Origin: Closterium sp. Naga37s-1
Taxonomy: Eukaryota > Streptophyta > Zygnematophyceae > Desmidiales > Closteriaceae
Reading direction: 5' to 3'
Length of the DNA stretch: 64,000 nucleotides
Assembly (NCBI GenBank): GCA_947471745.1
Contig: CANJKZ010000010.1
Coordinates: forward strand, 5,513,001-5,577,000
Positions 9,522 to 18,373 of the stretch are shown one piece after another. A program made the translations under genes and the position numbers. Under the pieces are notes generated by a model. It was not told where the DNA came from. It was given only the letters and a program-made list of their open reading frames with translations, and searched no databases. Position 1 is the first letter of the stretch, and every line of letters starts with the position of its first letter.

Positions 9522-12500
9522 TCAAGAGGAGAGCAAGTGAGGCAAGACGGGCACAAGACCCAGCTGAGTGCAGAAGCGCTGATGATCAAAAGGTGGAAGT
9601 GCCTTGGTGAAGACATCAGCAGTGTTGGCCTCAGAGGCCACGTACGCAAGCCGCAACTGACCACGTTGCTGTAGCTCACGAGCAAGGAAGTAGCGGAGAG
9701 CAATGTGCTTTGTTCTGTGCTCCAGTCGCTGCTCTCGACACAAGGCCAGCATGGCCTTGTTGTCTACGTACAGGACTGGAGGAGAACGAGGCGGCTCTCC
9801 AAGGTCGGTCAGCAGGTAGGTGAGCCAGCGAAGCTCCTGTGCAGCCATGGCCCCGGCGTAGATCTCAGCCTCACAACTCGAGCCAAGAACAGAAGACGAG
9901 CGAGTAGCCCGCCACGAAACAGAGCCGGAACCAAGGCTGAAGGTGTAACCCTGTGACGACCGCTGCGTAGCCTGGTCGTCAGCCCAAGAAGCGTCCGCGT
10001 GCCCAGTGAGGACCACTGGACTCCGCCCTCCAAGCACTAGCCCCATGCCCGACGTACTGCACAAGTAGCGCAACACCCTCTTCGCTGCAGCCATGTGCTC
10101 TGGTCTGTGTCTCCCAGGAGCAACATAGCGTGCCAGAATGCTAAGAGGGTATGCAAGGTCAGGTCGTGTGCAGGTCATCAGGTACATGAGGCAGCCAACA
10201 AGCTCTGGGTACGGGCCACTCGACTCTACGGACTCATCCGAAGGCAGAGCTGAGAGCGAGTGGCGAGTAGACAGAGGAGTGGCCTGAGGCGAGGAGTACG
10301 TGAAGCCGAAGCGCTGAAGGACCTGCTGCACCATGTGTGACTGAGTCAGGGTAATGGTGCGGCGTGCTCTGTCCCGGGTGATCTGCAAGCCAAGGTAGCT
10401 GCGCAGTTCACCTAGGTCTGTGCACGTGTGTCTCTTCTGCAGCTCGGACTTCACGTAGGCGAGTCCAGCAGTGTCAGCTGTGGCAAAGACCAAGTCGTCG
10501 ACGTACACGAGGATGTAGAACGGCGGCAGAGAGGTGTCGGTGCGTAGAAACAGCGACGGGTCGGCAGTAGAAGGAGCAAACCCAAGAGCCGCAAGTGTAG
10601 TCCTCAGTGTGTCGTGCCACTCACGTGGCGCCTGGCGGAGACCGTAGACTGGACGCCGGAGACTCCACTGGGTACTAGATGGGAAAGACCCAGTGAAGCC
10701 AGGTGGGCGACGCAGCCAGATCTCCTCGTGCAGGCTGCCCTGCAAGAAAGCTGTGCTGAAGTCAAGAGAGTGCAGCTCGTAGTCACGGTGAGCAGCAACG
10801 TGCAGCAGTACCCGAAGAGTGGTCATCTTCGGGGTGGGGGAGAAGGTCTGAAAGTAGTCAACTCCCTGCCGCTGACTGAAGCCACGAGCCACGTAACGCG
10901 CCTTGAAGACAGGCGGAGAACCCGGCGGCCGCTTCACCCTGAAGATCCACATGCCACTGACGATGTTCGCCCCAGGAGGGGGGACAGCGTCAACGTAGGT
11001 GCTTGTGGACTTCCAGGAAGCCATCTCTGCATCCATAGCTGCCTGCCACTGAGAGGAGTAGGGACCCTCTATCGCCTCCGCGTAAGAGCGCGGAGTCGGG
11101 ATGTCAAGTGCATCCGGGTCTCCCTCAGGGGTAAGCAGTACGGACACGAGATGAGGTGAGGCAGCTGCCAGACACTGGAACTCCTCCTGCCTGTCCTCAA
11201 GGACGTCCGTGCCAAGGGCACACTCACCCCCGACGGACGGAGGACAGACAGACTCAGACTCAGCGACAAGACTAGCAGCGTAGTCTAAGCGACAGCGACC
11301 AGCAAAGTCGACGAGCTCAGTAACTAGAGCAGACGCAGCAGTAGACTCGAAAGAAGGGTCAGTGACAACGGTAGCAAGGAGACGCGTGACAGTAGGACTG
11401 GCAGCACGAAGAGAGTCCGACTCCGGGTCGGCAAGAGCAGGAAGAGAGGACTCAGGAGGAGAAGGCAAAGGGGCACGCAGAGGAGCAGTGGACGGACGCA
11501 GAGACATCCGGTGCGTGCCAGGGACAGGAGGAGGACGCTGACGCGAACCGCGACCACTAGTGCGAGCAGCACGGACAGGCGACGTAGGGCGAGACGCAGG
11601 CTCACGACGCTCAGCCAGACCTCCAGTAGGACCAGTGTAGGGAGAAGGAGCAGGCAAAGGGGAGGTAGGCTGCAACTGTAGCTGGGACGAGACAGGCCGT
11701 GGACACTCTAAGGGAGGAGGAGGACCAGTAGAAGGTGGAAGACCAAGAACCTGCTGCAGGAGTGGCACGAAGTACGGTCGAGGCCGCGCGGCGACGCTAG
11801 AAGCAGCAGGGACAGCACCAGAACCCTCAGCAGGAGCACCCGCTCCAGCAGCACCACCAGTAGCTCCAGAACCTCCAGCAGCACCAGGAGCACCCCCAGT
11901 AGGACTGCCAGCGGTAGTCTCAGCGCCAGCACCCTCAGCAGCACCAGCTCCAGTGCACCCAGGACGAGCACCTCTGGGACCCGCGACCGCAGCACCCTCA
12001 GCAGTCGAAGGACCTCCAGCACCAGCAGCACGCCTCCAGCGCCGGGCAAACCACTCACGCAGCTCCTGTGGAGAAAGTGGCTCCCGGCGAGACGAAGCAC
12101 TCGGAGAACCTCCAGGCGGAGCACCTCCAGGCTCAGCACCCCCAGGCGTAGCACCCCTAGGCTCAGCACCCCCAGACGTAGCACCCCTAGGCTCAGCACC
12201 CCCAGGCTCAGCACCCCTAGGCTCAGCACCCCCAGGCTCAGCACCCCCAGGCTCAGCACCCCTAGGCTCAGCACCCCCAGGCTCAGCACCCCTAGGCTCA
12301 GCACCCCCAGACGTAGCACCCCCAGGCCCAGCACCCCTAGGCTCCGCACCCCCAGGTACAGCACCCCCAGCCTCAGCACCCTCAGCAGCACCAGAGTCAC
12401 CAGTGACCTCGACAGGCTCGACTGCGTCTACCTGGGACACACCTGAAGGGGCAGGACCCTGAGGGGGGAGGGGGTCTACCTGGGGGGGACCTGGTACCAG

Positions 12501-12905
12501 GAAGAGTGGGGGTGGGGGGAGGGACGGAGTGCGGTAGGGGAAGAGGCGGTAGTAGGGGACCGACTCGTCAAACGTGACGTCCTGGGAGGACAGAACACGG
12601 CGAGAGGTGGGGTGGTAAAACTGCCACCCAGGCGCGTCAGGGGGGAACCCCAGGAAGACGCAAGGAGCAGCACGAGGGGATAGTTTGTCCGCAGACAGGT
12701 CGCGGGCAAACGCCCGAGATCCCCAGACCCGGAACGCCGACGCATCGCCAACCTTCCCCGTCCACAGCAAGGCTGGGGAGGTCTCCGGCCTGGAGACCCT
12801 GGGGTGGAGGTTGATCTGATGCGCCGCGTACCTCACCGCAAACGGCCACAGAAAATGGGGGGCAGCCGCATGCATCATAGACGTACGAGCGACGTCCATG
12901 ACCAT
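9522..12905 (-). CDS. Pol C-terminal part: integrase end, reverse transcriptase, RNase H (element A)
   Basis: This 1127-codon frame carries the integrase C-terminal region (FLWPFAVRYAAHQINL, then VFLGFPPDAPGWQFY). A low-complexity linker with repeated GGAEPRGAEP units follows (12100-12400). Next is a copia reverse transcriptase (SGMWIFRVKR, FKARYVARGFSQ, YGLRQAPREWHD, catalytic YVDDLVF at about 10487-10507), then RNase H (TGHADASWADDQ, SSCEAEIYA, VDNKAM, TKHIALRYF, TADVFTKAL). It ends at TGA. The Met at 12905 is only the first in frame; the true polyprotein starts at 15478. It copies element RNA into cDNA inside virus-like particles and integrates it. All catalytic motifs I checked are present. 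Confidence 0.9.
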   Translation of the reverse strand: MVMDVARTSMMHAAAPHFLWPFAVRYAAHQINLHPRVSRPETSPALLWTGKVGDASAFRVWGSRAFARDLSADKLSPRAAPCVFLGFPPDAPGWQFYHPTSRRVLSSQDVTFDESVPYYRLFPYRTPSLPPPPLFLVPGPPQVDPLPPQGPAPSGVSQVDAVEPVEVTGDSGAAEGAEAGGAVPGGAEPRGAGPGGATSGGAEPRGAEPGGAEPRGAEPGGAEPGGAEPRGAEPGGAEPRGATSGGAEPRGATPGGAEPGGAPPGGSPSASSRREPLSPQELREWFARRWRRAAGAGGPSTAEGAAVAGPRGARPGCTGAGAAEGAGAETTAGSPTGGAPGAAGGSGATGGAAGAGAPAEGSGAVPAASSVAARPRPYFVPLLQQVLGLPPSTGPPPPLECPRPVSSQLQLQPTSPLPAPSPYTGPTGGLAERREPASRPTSPVRAARTSGRGSRQRPPPVPGTHRMSLRPSTAPLRAPLPSPPESSLPALADPESDSLRAASPTVTRLLATVVTDPSFESTAASALVTELVDFAGRCRLDYAASLVAESESVCPPSVGGECALGTDVLEDRQEEFQCLAAASPHLVSVLLTPEGDPDALDIPTPRSYAEAIEGPYSSQWQAAMDAEMASWKSTSTYVDAVPPPGANIVSGMWIFRVKRPPGSPPVFKARYVARGFSQRQGVDYFQTFSPTPKMTTLRVLLHVAAHRDYELHSLDFSTAFLQGSLHEEIWLRRPPGFTGSFPSSTQWSLRRPVYGLRQAPREWHDTLRTTLAALGFAPSTADPSLFLRTDTSLPPFYILVYVDDLVFATADTAGLAYVKSELQKRHTCTDLGELRSYLGLQITRDRARRTITLTQSHMVQQVLQRFGFTYSSPQATPLSTRHSLSALPSDESVESSGPYPELVGCLMYLMTCTRPDLAYPLSILARYVAPGRHRPEHMAAAKRVLRYLCSTSGMGLVLGGRSPVVLTGHADASWADDQATQRSSQGYTFSLGSGSVSWRATRSSSVLGSSCEAEIYAGAMAAQELRWLTYLLTDLGEPPRSPPVLYVDNKAMLALCREQRLEHRTKHIALRYFLARELQQRGQLRLAYVASEANTADVFTKALPPFDHQRFCTQLGLVPVLPHLLSS

Positions 12906-12918
12906 GCCAATGCGGCGC

Positions 12919-15066
12919 TCAGCAATCCCATTTTGCTGCGGTGAGTCCGGAAGCGTGAAGGTCTGACGGATGCCCCGTGCACGACAGTAGGCACGCTCCG
13001 CCTCTGTCCGAGTGCAGACGCAGAACAGGAAAGTCCGAGCCGAAGCTCTGCCTGAGCTGGAGACGAGCTGCGCGGATCCAGTCGATCAGCACCTCAGTGA
13101 CATCACCCTTGCTGCGCAAGGGGAAGACTGTGGTGTAACGCGAGTAGTCGTCAACAACGAGCAGGAAGTAGCGCTCGTGACCCTGTCCACGGACGCGGGC
13201 TGGGCCCCACACATCCATGTGAAGTGTCTGCAACGGGGCCTCTGTCGGAGGAAACTGGGAGGAGTGAGGGGCAGCACGCAGGCGCCCCTCGACACAGGGG
13301 ACACAGGCAGGGCCAGGGCCCTGAGGAAGGGGAGGGAGGGACCGGGGGAGACCGGACACAAGAAGACGGGAGGCCATACCTCTGAGCCGAAGCAGAGAGG
13401 GGTGGCCAAGGCGGTGGTGCCAGAGGAGAGTCTCGTGAGACAGGAGACGACACGAACAGGGGGCAGACTCAGGACCAGACCTGGACGCCGCAGCAAACAC
13501 CTGACCCGACGTAACTACCCTACCAGACTCAGCAACTGGAGGAGACGCAGTGGTCAGAGTGTACAGGCTCGACCCCGGCTGACGGGTGAACGTAGCCAGG
13601 TGTCGGCCTGTGCCAGCCTCTGTACAGTGGGTCACTCTCTGACGTGCAGGAGTGAACTGGTGGACCCCCACATCCTGTAGGTCAGCACCACTCACCAGGT
13701 TCGTAGAGAACGAGGGGAGGTAGAGACCAGACAGGGTGCCAGAGGGAGCCGCCGGACACGGGAGGACTGTGGAGAAGCGAGACAGGACAGGACCCCCAGA
13801 GGGGTCAGCCAGAGACACTGCAACCGGTCGACTCAGCGGTGTGAGTGTGGTGCGGTCCCGAAAGAAGGAGCGAGACGCCCCAGAGTCAAGGGTGAAGGTG
13901 AGGGAGGCCGAAGCCGACGCAATACCTGAGAGCGCAGACTCACCAGTACCTGAGGACGCAGACACACGAGCACCTAGAGCAGCAGCGTCGCAAGCACCTA
14001 GGGCAGCAGCCTCACCAGGACCTAGAGCAGCAGTCTCAATGCCCGGATCGGGCGGGAAACACCGGTAACAGTCACCCTCATCACTAATAGACACAGCATA
14101 CATGGCAGAGAGAATAGCATCAAAGTCAAGATCATAGATGGCAACACCCGCCCTAGACAGCTCGCCCCAGCGAGGGATCTCGGAGGCCTCCGGGAACTGG
14201 TGACGCCACGCGTCCGTCAGGCGGCCAAAGCAGCGCTGGGTGGGGTGGGCACCCCCACACTGCTCACCCGCACGGTCGCCAGTGCGCAAAACGTAGGAGC
14301 ACGGACCAAAACCCCCACCCCGCTGACGCGCAGTGTACCACTCACGAAGCTGCTGAGGGGACAGGGTGTCACGACCACGCTGCTGCTGCTGGTGCGAGCC
14401 ACCACCGGAGCCACTCCTCTGCGAAGACCCGCGACCAGCACCACCGCCACCCCCGCCGCCTCCGACGCCTCCGCCGCCTCCGCTACTGCCGCCGCCTCCG
14501 CCTCCGCCGCCGCCTCCACCTCCGCCACCTCCGCCACCTCCGCTCCCACCGCCACCGCCGCCGCCACCTCCACCTCCACTGCCGCCACCGACCCCTCCAC
14601 CCCCACCTCCACTCCCACCGCCACCCCCACTCCCCCAACTGCCGCCACCTCCACCTCCACCGCCCCCGCTCGCTCCTCCAGCGCCCTTGCCCCCCTTGCC
14701 CTTGCCAGAGCGGCGTCTCCCGCTAGGGGCAGACGCCGCACCGACCGACTCAAGAACAAGGAGGTCGGCCGCAGCAGCAGAGGCAACAGAGGGCAGAAGG
14801 GGGGAGGGGGAACACCCCTCAAAGATGGGGGTGCGCGGGTCACCACGAGAGGCCCCTACAGCGACGATGCTCTTCTCGGCCGCTAGGAGGGACTTCTCGA
14901 GGAGGTCAACAGTGAGAGTGGTGGGACAGACAGAGAGAAAGTGGTCCCTGACTACGCGAAGGGAGTCAGGAAGGCGAGTGACTATGTAGTAAAGAGTGAT
15001 GTACATGGGGGGGGGGGTTCCTGGCGCAGAAGTCAGGAGGGAGTGCAGCGCGGTAGCGAGTGTCAC
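12919..15066 (-). CDS. Gag C-terminal part, protease and integrase (element A)
   Basis: This frame runs from the second half of the capsid region (MYITLYYIVTRLPDSLR) through a polyglycine tract of about 80 residues (14400-14680). It continues into a zinc-knuckle-like C-X13-C-X3-H-X4-C motif (14230-14301), aspartic protease LDSGAS (about 13880), the pre-integrase motif LLWHHRLGHPS, and integrase with MDVWGPARV, DDYSRY and LHSDRGG. It then goes out of frame (ending in TAAKWDC) where related copies continue with the rest of the DDE core. A short deletion near 13000 relative to F and B appears responsible. The upstream frame at 14966-15478 joins it at an 11-G run. Confidence 0.85.
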   Translation of the reverse strand: MTLATALHSLLTSAPGTPPPMYITLYYIVTRLPDSLRVVRDHFLSVCPTTLTVDLLEKSLLAAEKSIVAVGASRGDPRTPIFEGCSPSPLLPSVASAAAADLLVLESVGAASAPSGRRRSGKGKGGKGAGGASGGGGGGGGGSWGSGGGGGSGGGGGGVGGGSGGGGGGGGGGGSGGGGGGGGGGGGGGGGGGSSGGGGGVGGGGGGGGAGRGSSQRSGSGGGSHQQQQRGRDTLSPQQLREWYTARQRGGGFGPCSYVLRTGDRAGEQCGGAHPTQRCFGRLTDAWRHQFPEASEIPRWGELSRAGVAIYDLDFDAILSAMYAVSISDEGDCYRCFPPDPGIETAALGPGEAAALGACDAAALGARVSASSGTGESALSGIASASASLTFTLDSGASRSFFRDRTTLTPLSRPVAVSLADPSGGPVLSRFSTVLPCPAAPSGTLSGLYLPSFSTNLVSGADLQDVGVHQFTPARQRVTHCTEAGTGRHLATFTRQPGSSLYTLTTASPPVAESGRVVTSGQVFAAASRSGPESAPCSCRLLSHETLLWHHRLGHPSLLRLRGMASRLLVSGLPRSLPPLPQGPGPACVPCVEGRLRAAPHSSQFPPTEAPLQTLHMDVWGPARVRGQGHERYFLLVVDDYSRYTTVFPLRSKGDVTEVLIDWIRAARLQLRQSFGSDFPVLRLHSDRGGACLLSCTGHPSDLHASGLTAAKWDC

Positions 15067-15478
15067 TAGTGCGGAGGTGCGTAATGAGGTCAGTGACTGT
15101 GGGAAAGGCAGTAAGATCAGGAAAGAGGTACGGTAGCATGAGACGGCTCAGTGCAGCAGTGGCAGGGGAGGAGTAGCGCGCAACTACAGCGTCGTACAAG
15201 GTCTGAGCACTCTTGTACTGACTAAAGTGCGCACGCTCGGAGGTAGGGAGGTGGCGACGCACAGCAAGACGTGCAGCAGCGTCGCGCGTGGCCCACTGGG
15301 AGCGAACAGTGGCGTCAGCATCAGCAGCAGGGGCAGTGGAGGTGCCAGAGGTGAGGTCAAAGAGAGAGAGGCCGTCTGCCCTATCGCACTGTAAGAACAG
15401 CTGCAGGTCATCTACCCAGACCTCAAAGTCAATGGCCCTACCCTCAGCGTCAAAGGCGAGAACACTAGGGGTAGCCAT
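14966..15478 (-). CDS. Gag N-terminal part (element A)
   Basis: It starts at MATPSVLAFDAEGR, followed by WVDDLQLFLQCDRADG, the conserved Gag start of this family (same in C, F and, diverged, G). A WATRDAAARLAVRRHLP helix-rich capsid segment follows. The true frame is lost at the G run 15007-15017 (11 G, against 10 in F and 13 in C, both open). The tail HVHHSLLHSHSPS is therefore out of frame. The start is strongly supported because gag of three relatives begins at the same ATG, about 1 kb after the primer site. Confidence 0.85.
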   Translation of the reverse strand: MATPSVLAFDAEGRAIDFEVWVDDLQLFLQCDRADGLSLFDLTSGTSTAPAADADATVRSQWATRDAAARLAVRRHLPTSERAHFSQYKSAQTLYDAVVARYSSPATAALSRLMLPYLFPDLTAFPTVTDLITHLRTSDTRYRAALPPDFCARNPPPHVHHSLLHSHSPS

Positions 15479-16520
15479 GACCCTAGACGACTAGCAGCGC
15501 AAACAGTGGGGTGAGGACAGTGCAGTGAAAAGGCGCTGTGCTCACCAGACTGGGCAGGTCGGGCGGCCCTGAAGGAGGGCGGCGCGGCGGCTCGGCGGCT
15601 CAGCTGCTGGGCGGCCCGGCGGCTCGGCGGCTCAGCTGCTGGGCGGCTCGGCTGCTGGGCGGCTCGGCTGCTGGGCTGCGCGGCCGCTGGGCGGCTCGGC
15701 TGCTGGGCGGCTCGGCTGCTCGGCGGCTCGGCGGCTCGGCTGCTGGGCGGCTCGGCTGCTGGGCGGCTCGGCGGCTCGGCTGCTGGGCGGCTCGGCTGTG
15801 CTGCTGCAGGGCACGGGGCCGCAGGTAAGGGCGGCGGGGCCGCTGGTAAGGGCGGCGTGGCCGCGGGTAGGGTGGCGGGGCCGCAGATAGGGTGGCGGGG
15901 CCGCAGCAGAGGGCGGCGGGGCCGCAGGTAAGGTGGCGGGGCCGCAGGTAAGGTGGCGGGGCCGCAGGTAAGGTGGCGGGGCCGCAGCAGAGGGCGGCGG
16001 GGCCGCAGGTAAGGGCGGGGCCGCAGGTAAGGTGGCGGGGCTGCGAGGAAGGGCGGCGGGACCGCTAGGTAGGGCGGCGGGGCCGCGCGATGGGGCGGCG
16101 GGGCCGCGCGATGGGGCGGCGGGGCCGCGCGATGGGGTGGCAGGGCCGCGAGGAAGGGCGGCGGGGCCGCGCGATGGGGCGGCGGGGCCGCGCGATGGGG
16201 CGGCGGGGCCGCGCAATGGGGCGGCGGGGCCGCGATGGGGCGGCGGGGCCGCTAGGTAGGGCGGCGGGGCCGCGCAATGGGGCGGCGAGGCCGCGAGGTA
16301 GGGCGGCGGGGCCGCTAGGTAGGGCGGCGGAGCCGCTAGGAGAGAGGCGGCGGGGCCGCGAAGACGGGCGGCGGGGCCGCGGAGACGGGTGGCGGGGCCG
16401 CAGTGCAGGGCCGCTAGGGCGGCTCGACGAAGTGAGGGCCCGAAGCGCGACTCGGGCTGAGCGCGCTTCGGGCAGGAAAAAAAATCGATGTGGTGGGCCC
16501 TAAGCACAGTTCCCAAGGGG
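15479..16520 (-). repeat. Long GC-rich leader of element A
   Basis: This is an untranslated leader of about 1.04 kb between the primer site and gag. It has two minisatellite blocks: GCTGGGCGGCTCGG units (15580-15800) and GGGCGGCGGGGCCGC units (15820-16420). Next to the primer site lie an A8 run and GTGGGCCC (16493-16500), shared with B, C, F and G. The long ORFs across it on both strands are by-products. Confidence 0.8.
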
Positions 16521-16537
16521 GAACCTGCTCGATACCA
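16521..16537 (-). other. Primer-binding site, element A
   Basis: In element sense it reads TGGTATCGAGCAGGTTC, immediately after the 5' LTR. It resembles the complement of plant tRNA-iMet but with single-base gaps. The inverted repeat GTTCCC..GGGAAC overlaps its end and could form a hairpin. Confidence 0.7.
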
Positions 16538-16669
16538 TGAGAATATTTGAACAAGAATGAATGAACTATGAAATGAAGTGAGTACAAATATGAAACCCTA
16601 ATTGGTTGTACCCCCTATGGGATACCCCACTATAGCCTACACAACAGCATAAGCTATAATGTTCTGACA
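16538..16669 (-). repeat. 5' LTR of element A
   Basis: 132 bp, identical to 9178-9309. It is followed on the plus strand by the duplication GTAGC. Confidence 0.95.
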
Positions 16670-16898
16670 GTAGCGTCACGCGACTATCTGCGCTTGTGCC
16701 AGTTACACTCATGAAGTAACACAATTCTATGAAGCTACTTCGATACAAATATCAAACTACTGAATTGTGACCCAATACTGTATTTTATCTGAACACGAAG
16801 CACCTCGATGGGCGACACGATTTGGCGATGTGGGTCGAGTCTATCAAACCACAACAAAAAATCGCTCAACTAAATCAATTTGTCAACGGATCAACCAA

Positions 16899-17379
16899 GA
16901 GCATGTTCCGACGGCCTCTAGTCAGGCTGGCCTCAAACATTGATATTTCGGCTTAACCTCACTTCTATAGTTTTCTTTCCATTGCTTGGCGAAGTGCGCG
17001 ACACAACGCGTGGGGTGATGTGGCAATGTGCAACGCTCCTGTTTTGAAAGGTTACAAATGTATAATCGTTTCTTGAGTCCTGACAAATCAAAAAAACGAT
17101 TGAAACGTGCACTTGTTGGCTGAAAAATCTTCGTCTGCTTCATACCCAATAAAACAGGGTTCTTTCTCCTTTGTGAGTAAGACCCTTGTTCTCACGTTTG
17201 AGGAAAATCGTCGCGAGATTGACTTACCCTAGTTCGCCGAAACAGCAGGTTTCGCGCGACCAATACATCGCACAACACTATTTGTTTTGAAGTATGAAAA
17301 ACGGTCATAATAACGAAATCACTCGAACGACCGAGCCCGACAAGAGGCCAGCCTGACTAGAGGTCGTAGGAACACGCTC
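16899..17379. mobile_element. MITE, 481 bp, with 36-bp terminal inverted repeats
   Basis: 16899-16934 and the reverse complement of 17344-17379 agree at 33 of 36 positions. The shared core is CTCTAGTCAGGCTGGCCTC, and the outer end is GAGCRTGTTCCKACG. A 3-bp direct repeat CAA flanks both ends (16896-16898, 17380-17382). The interior is non-coding. A 3-bp duplication and a GTTCC terminus would fit a PIF/Harbinger-type MITE, but the superfamily is inference. A shorter relative lies at 6884-7028. Confidence 0.8.
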
Positions 17380-17538
17380 CAAGACTCTTTCACAATACTT
17401 ACTTAACAAAATGCGCAACATTGACAACATTGGTTATAATAGGGAGATATAGAGACTATACAATTGTGCAAAGAAATACTAAGAGAAAATTCCATTTTAT
17501 GAATAATCTCAGTAACCAAAATTGTTCAGCGAGAAATT

Positions 17539-17955
17539 TGTTACGAATAGTAAATTGAGAAACAATGCGCACTCCTACTAGTAGCAAGGAAAGAATGCAA
17601 AAACGAGTACGAAGGCAAAATGTCGGAATGACGCGAAAAGTCGCGTACGGTTGGCAGCATCTGGACCGTCGGAGCAGAAGCATCGGGAAGCTGCAGGAGC
17701 GAGAATTTAGGCAGGAACATGTTTGTACCGTATGGAGTCGCACGGTTAAGTTTCGTTTCAATAAGGGAATCTACCTCTTAGGATACATGGCTAGTCTAGG
17801 TCGTTTCGAATTCCTTTGCATTACTATATAATATCATGTATGCCCTTGTTATTATCATCTCATACATTTTAAATTCACTCTGACCTGAGGTCAACACTTC
17901 CTCTGCAACACACTCTTCGCGAACCTTCCTGAGGTAATCCTGGGGACGATCAACA
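17539..17955 (+). repeat. 5' LTR of element E
   Basis: 417 bp, TGTTACGAATAG to GATCAACA, followed by primer site TGGTATGAGAGC (17956-17967). Its ends align with the 3' LTR at 57183-57358. The middle 240 bp or so is missing from that 3' copy. Confidence 0.75.
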
Positions 17956-17991
17956 TGGTATGAGAGCAACTCAGGAATTCACAGCAAACTA

Positions 17992-18129
17992 TGTCAGAAT
18001 CCCAACCACTAGACCATTGGGATAAAAGGGCTTGTTAAGTAGCGGGTCCGTGCGCCCATAACCCCCCAGGCCAACGTGCCTGTAACCCTTCTCTAGGATC
18101 AATCGGGGATCACCAGTGGACCTCTGACA
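17992..18129 (-). repeat. 3' LTR of the TRIM element
   Basis: 138 bp, preceded by TSD AACTA. It differs from the other LTR at three sites. Two of these (18005 A, 18017 T against 18212 G, 18224 C) form a compensating pair in a potential stem. Confidence 0.92.
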
Positions 18130-18198
18130 CCCCCCCGCACTGGGATGCCCGAAGTGCATACTCCGGGATTCGAACCCGAGACCTTCGCTCTGATACCA
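18130..18198 (-). promoter_or_regulatory. TRIM internal region: PBS, B box, polypurine tract
   Basis: The plus-strand GCTCTGATACCA at 18187-18198 is the primer site. The plus-strand GGATTCGAACC (18166-18176) is, in element sense, GGTTCGAATCC, a perfect match to the Pol III B-box consensus. CCCCCCC next to 18130 is the polypurine tract. With the A box in the LTR (18213-18223) the B box is separated by 36 nt, within tRNA-gene range. Promoter activity is inferred. Confidence 0.7.
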
Positions 18199-18336
18199 TG
18201 TCAGAATCCCAGCCACTAGACCACTGGGATAAAAGGGCTTGTTAAGTAGCGGGTCCGTGCGCCCATAACCACCCAGGCCAACGTGCCTGTAACCCTTCTC
18301 TAGGATCAATCGGGGATCACCAGTGGACCTCTGACA
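18199..18336 (-). repeat. 5' LTR of the TRIM element, with A box
   Basis: 138 bp, followed on the plus strand by TSD AACTA. In element sense it ends with the A-box match TGGTCTAGTGG (18213-18223) enclosed by CCCAG/CTGGG, 14 nt before the primer site. Confidence 0.92.
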
Positions 18337-18373
18337 AACTAAGGTGGCATCCGGCACACGCTCACGCGTAAGG

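Larger units (their letters stand above)
9178..16669 (-). mobile_element. Ty1/copia LTR retrotransposon A (7492 bp, near-intact)
   Basis: The element is bounded by two identical 132-bp LTRs and flanked by the 5-bp duplication GTAGC (9173-9177 and 16670-16674). In its own (minus) sense it runs: LTR, primer site, 1-kb GC-rich leader, gag, protease, integrase, reverse transcriptase, RNase H, polypurine tract, LTR. Integrase before reverse transcriptase defines Ty1/copia. Identical LTRs indicate recent insertion. Two lesions break the polyprotein, a homopolymer frameshift in gag (15007-15017) and a lesion in integrase near 12910-13010, so this copy is not fully intact. Confidence 0.95.
17992..18336 (-). 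mobile_element. TRIM/SMART-type miniature LTR retrotransposon (345 bp)
   Basis: Two 138-bp LTRs (3 differences) flank only 69 bp of internal DNA. In element (minus) sense the internal part begins with TGGTATCAGAGC, an exact initiator tRNA-Met primer site abutting the 5' LTR. It ends in GCGGGGGGG, a polypurine tract abutting the 3' LTR. The LTRs have TGTCAG...CTGACA ends, and the element is flanked by duplication AACTA (17987-17991 and 18337-18341). There is no coding capacity, so it must be mobilised by other elements. The LTR/primer-site junction also holds Pol III-type A and B boxes. It is inserted in the gag leader of element E. Confidence 0.93.

Noticed and set aside
10614..11159. Plus-strand ORFs antisense to gag-pol (also at 11953-12462, 21133-21846, 45000-45790, 50859-51947 and elsewhere)
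   Set aside because: They mirror conserved GC-rich coding sequence, recur in each copy only because the sense frame is conserved, and show no known domain.
18130..18228. A tRNA gene or plain tRNA-derived SINE
   Set aside because: The acceptor stem does not pair. The unit has direct terminal repeats, TG...CA ends, a primer site, a polypurine tract and a 5-bp duplication, which define an LTR element.
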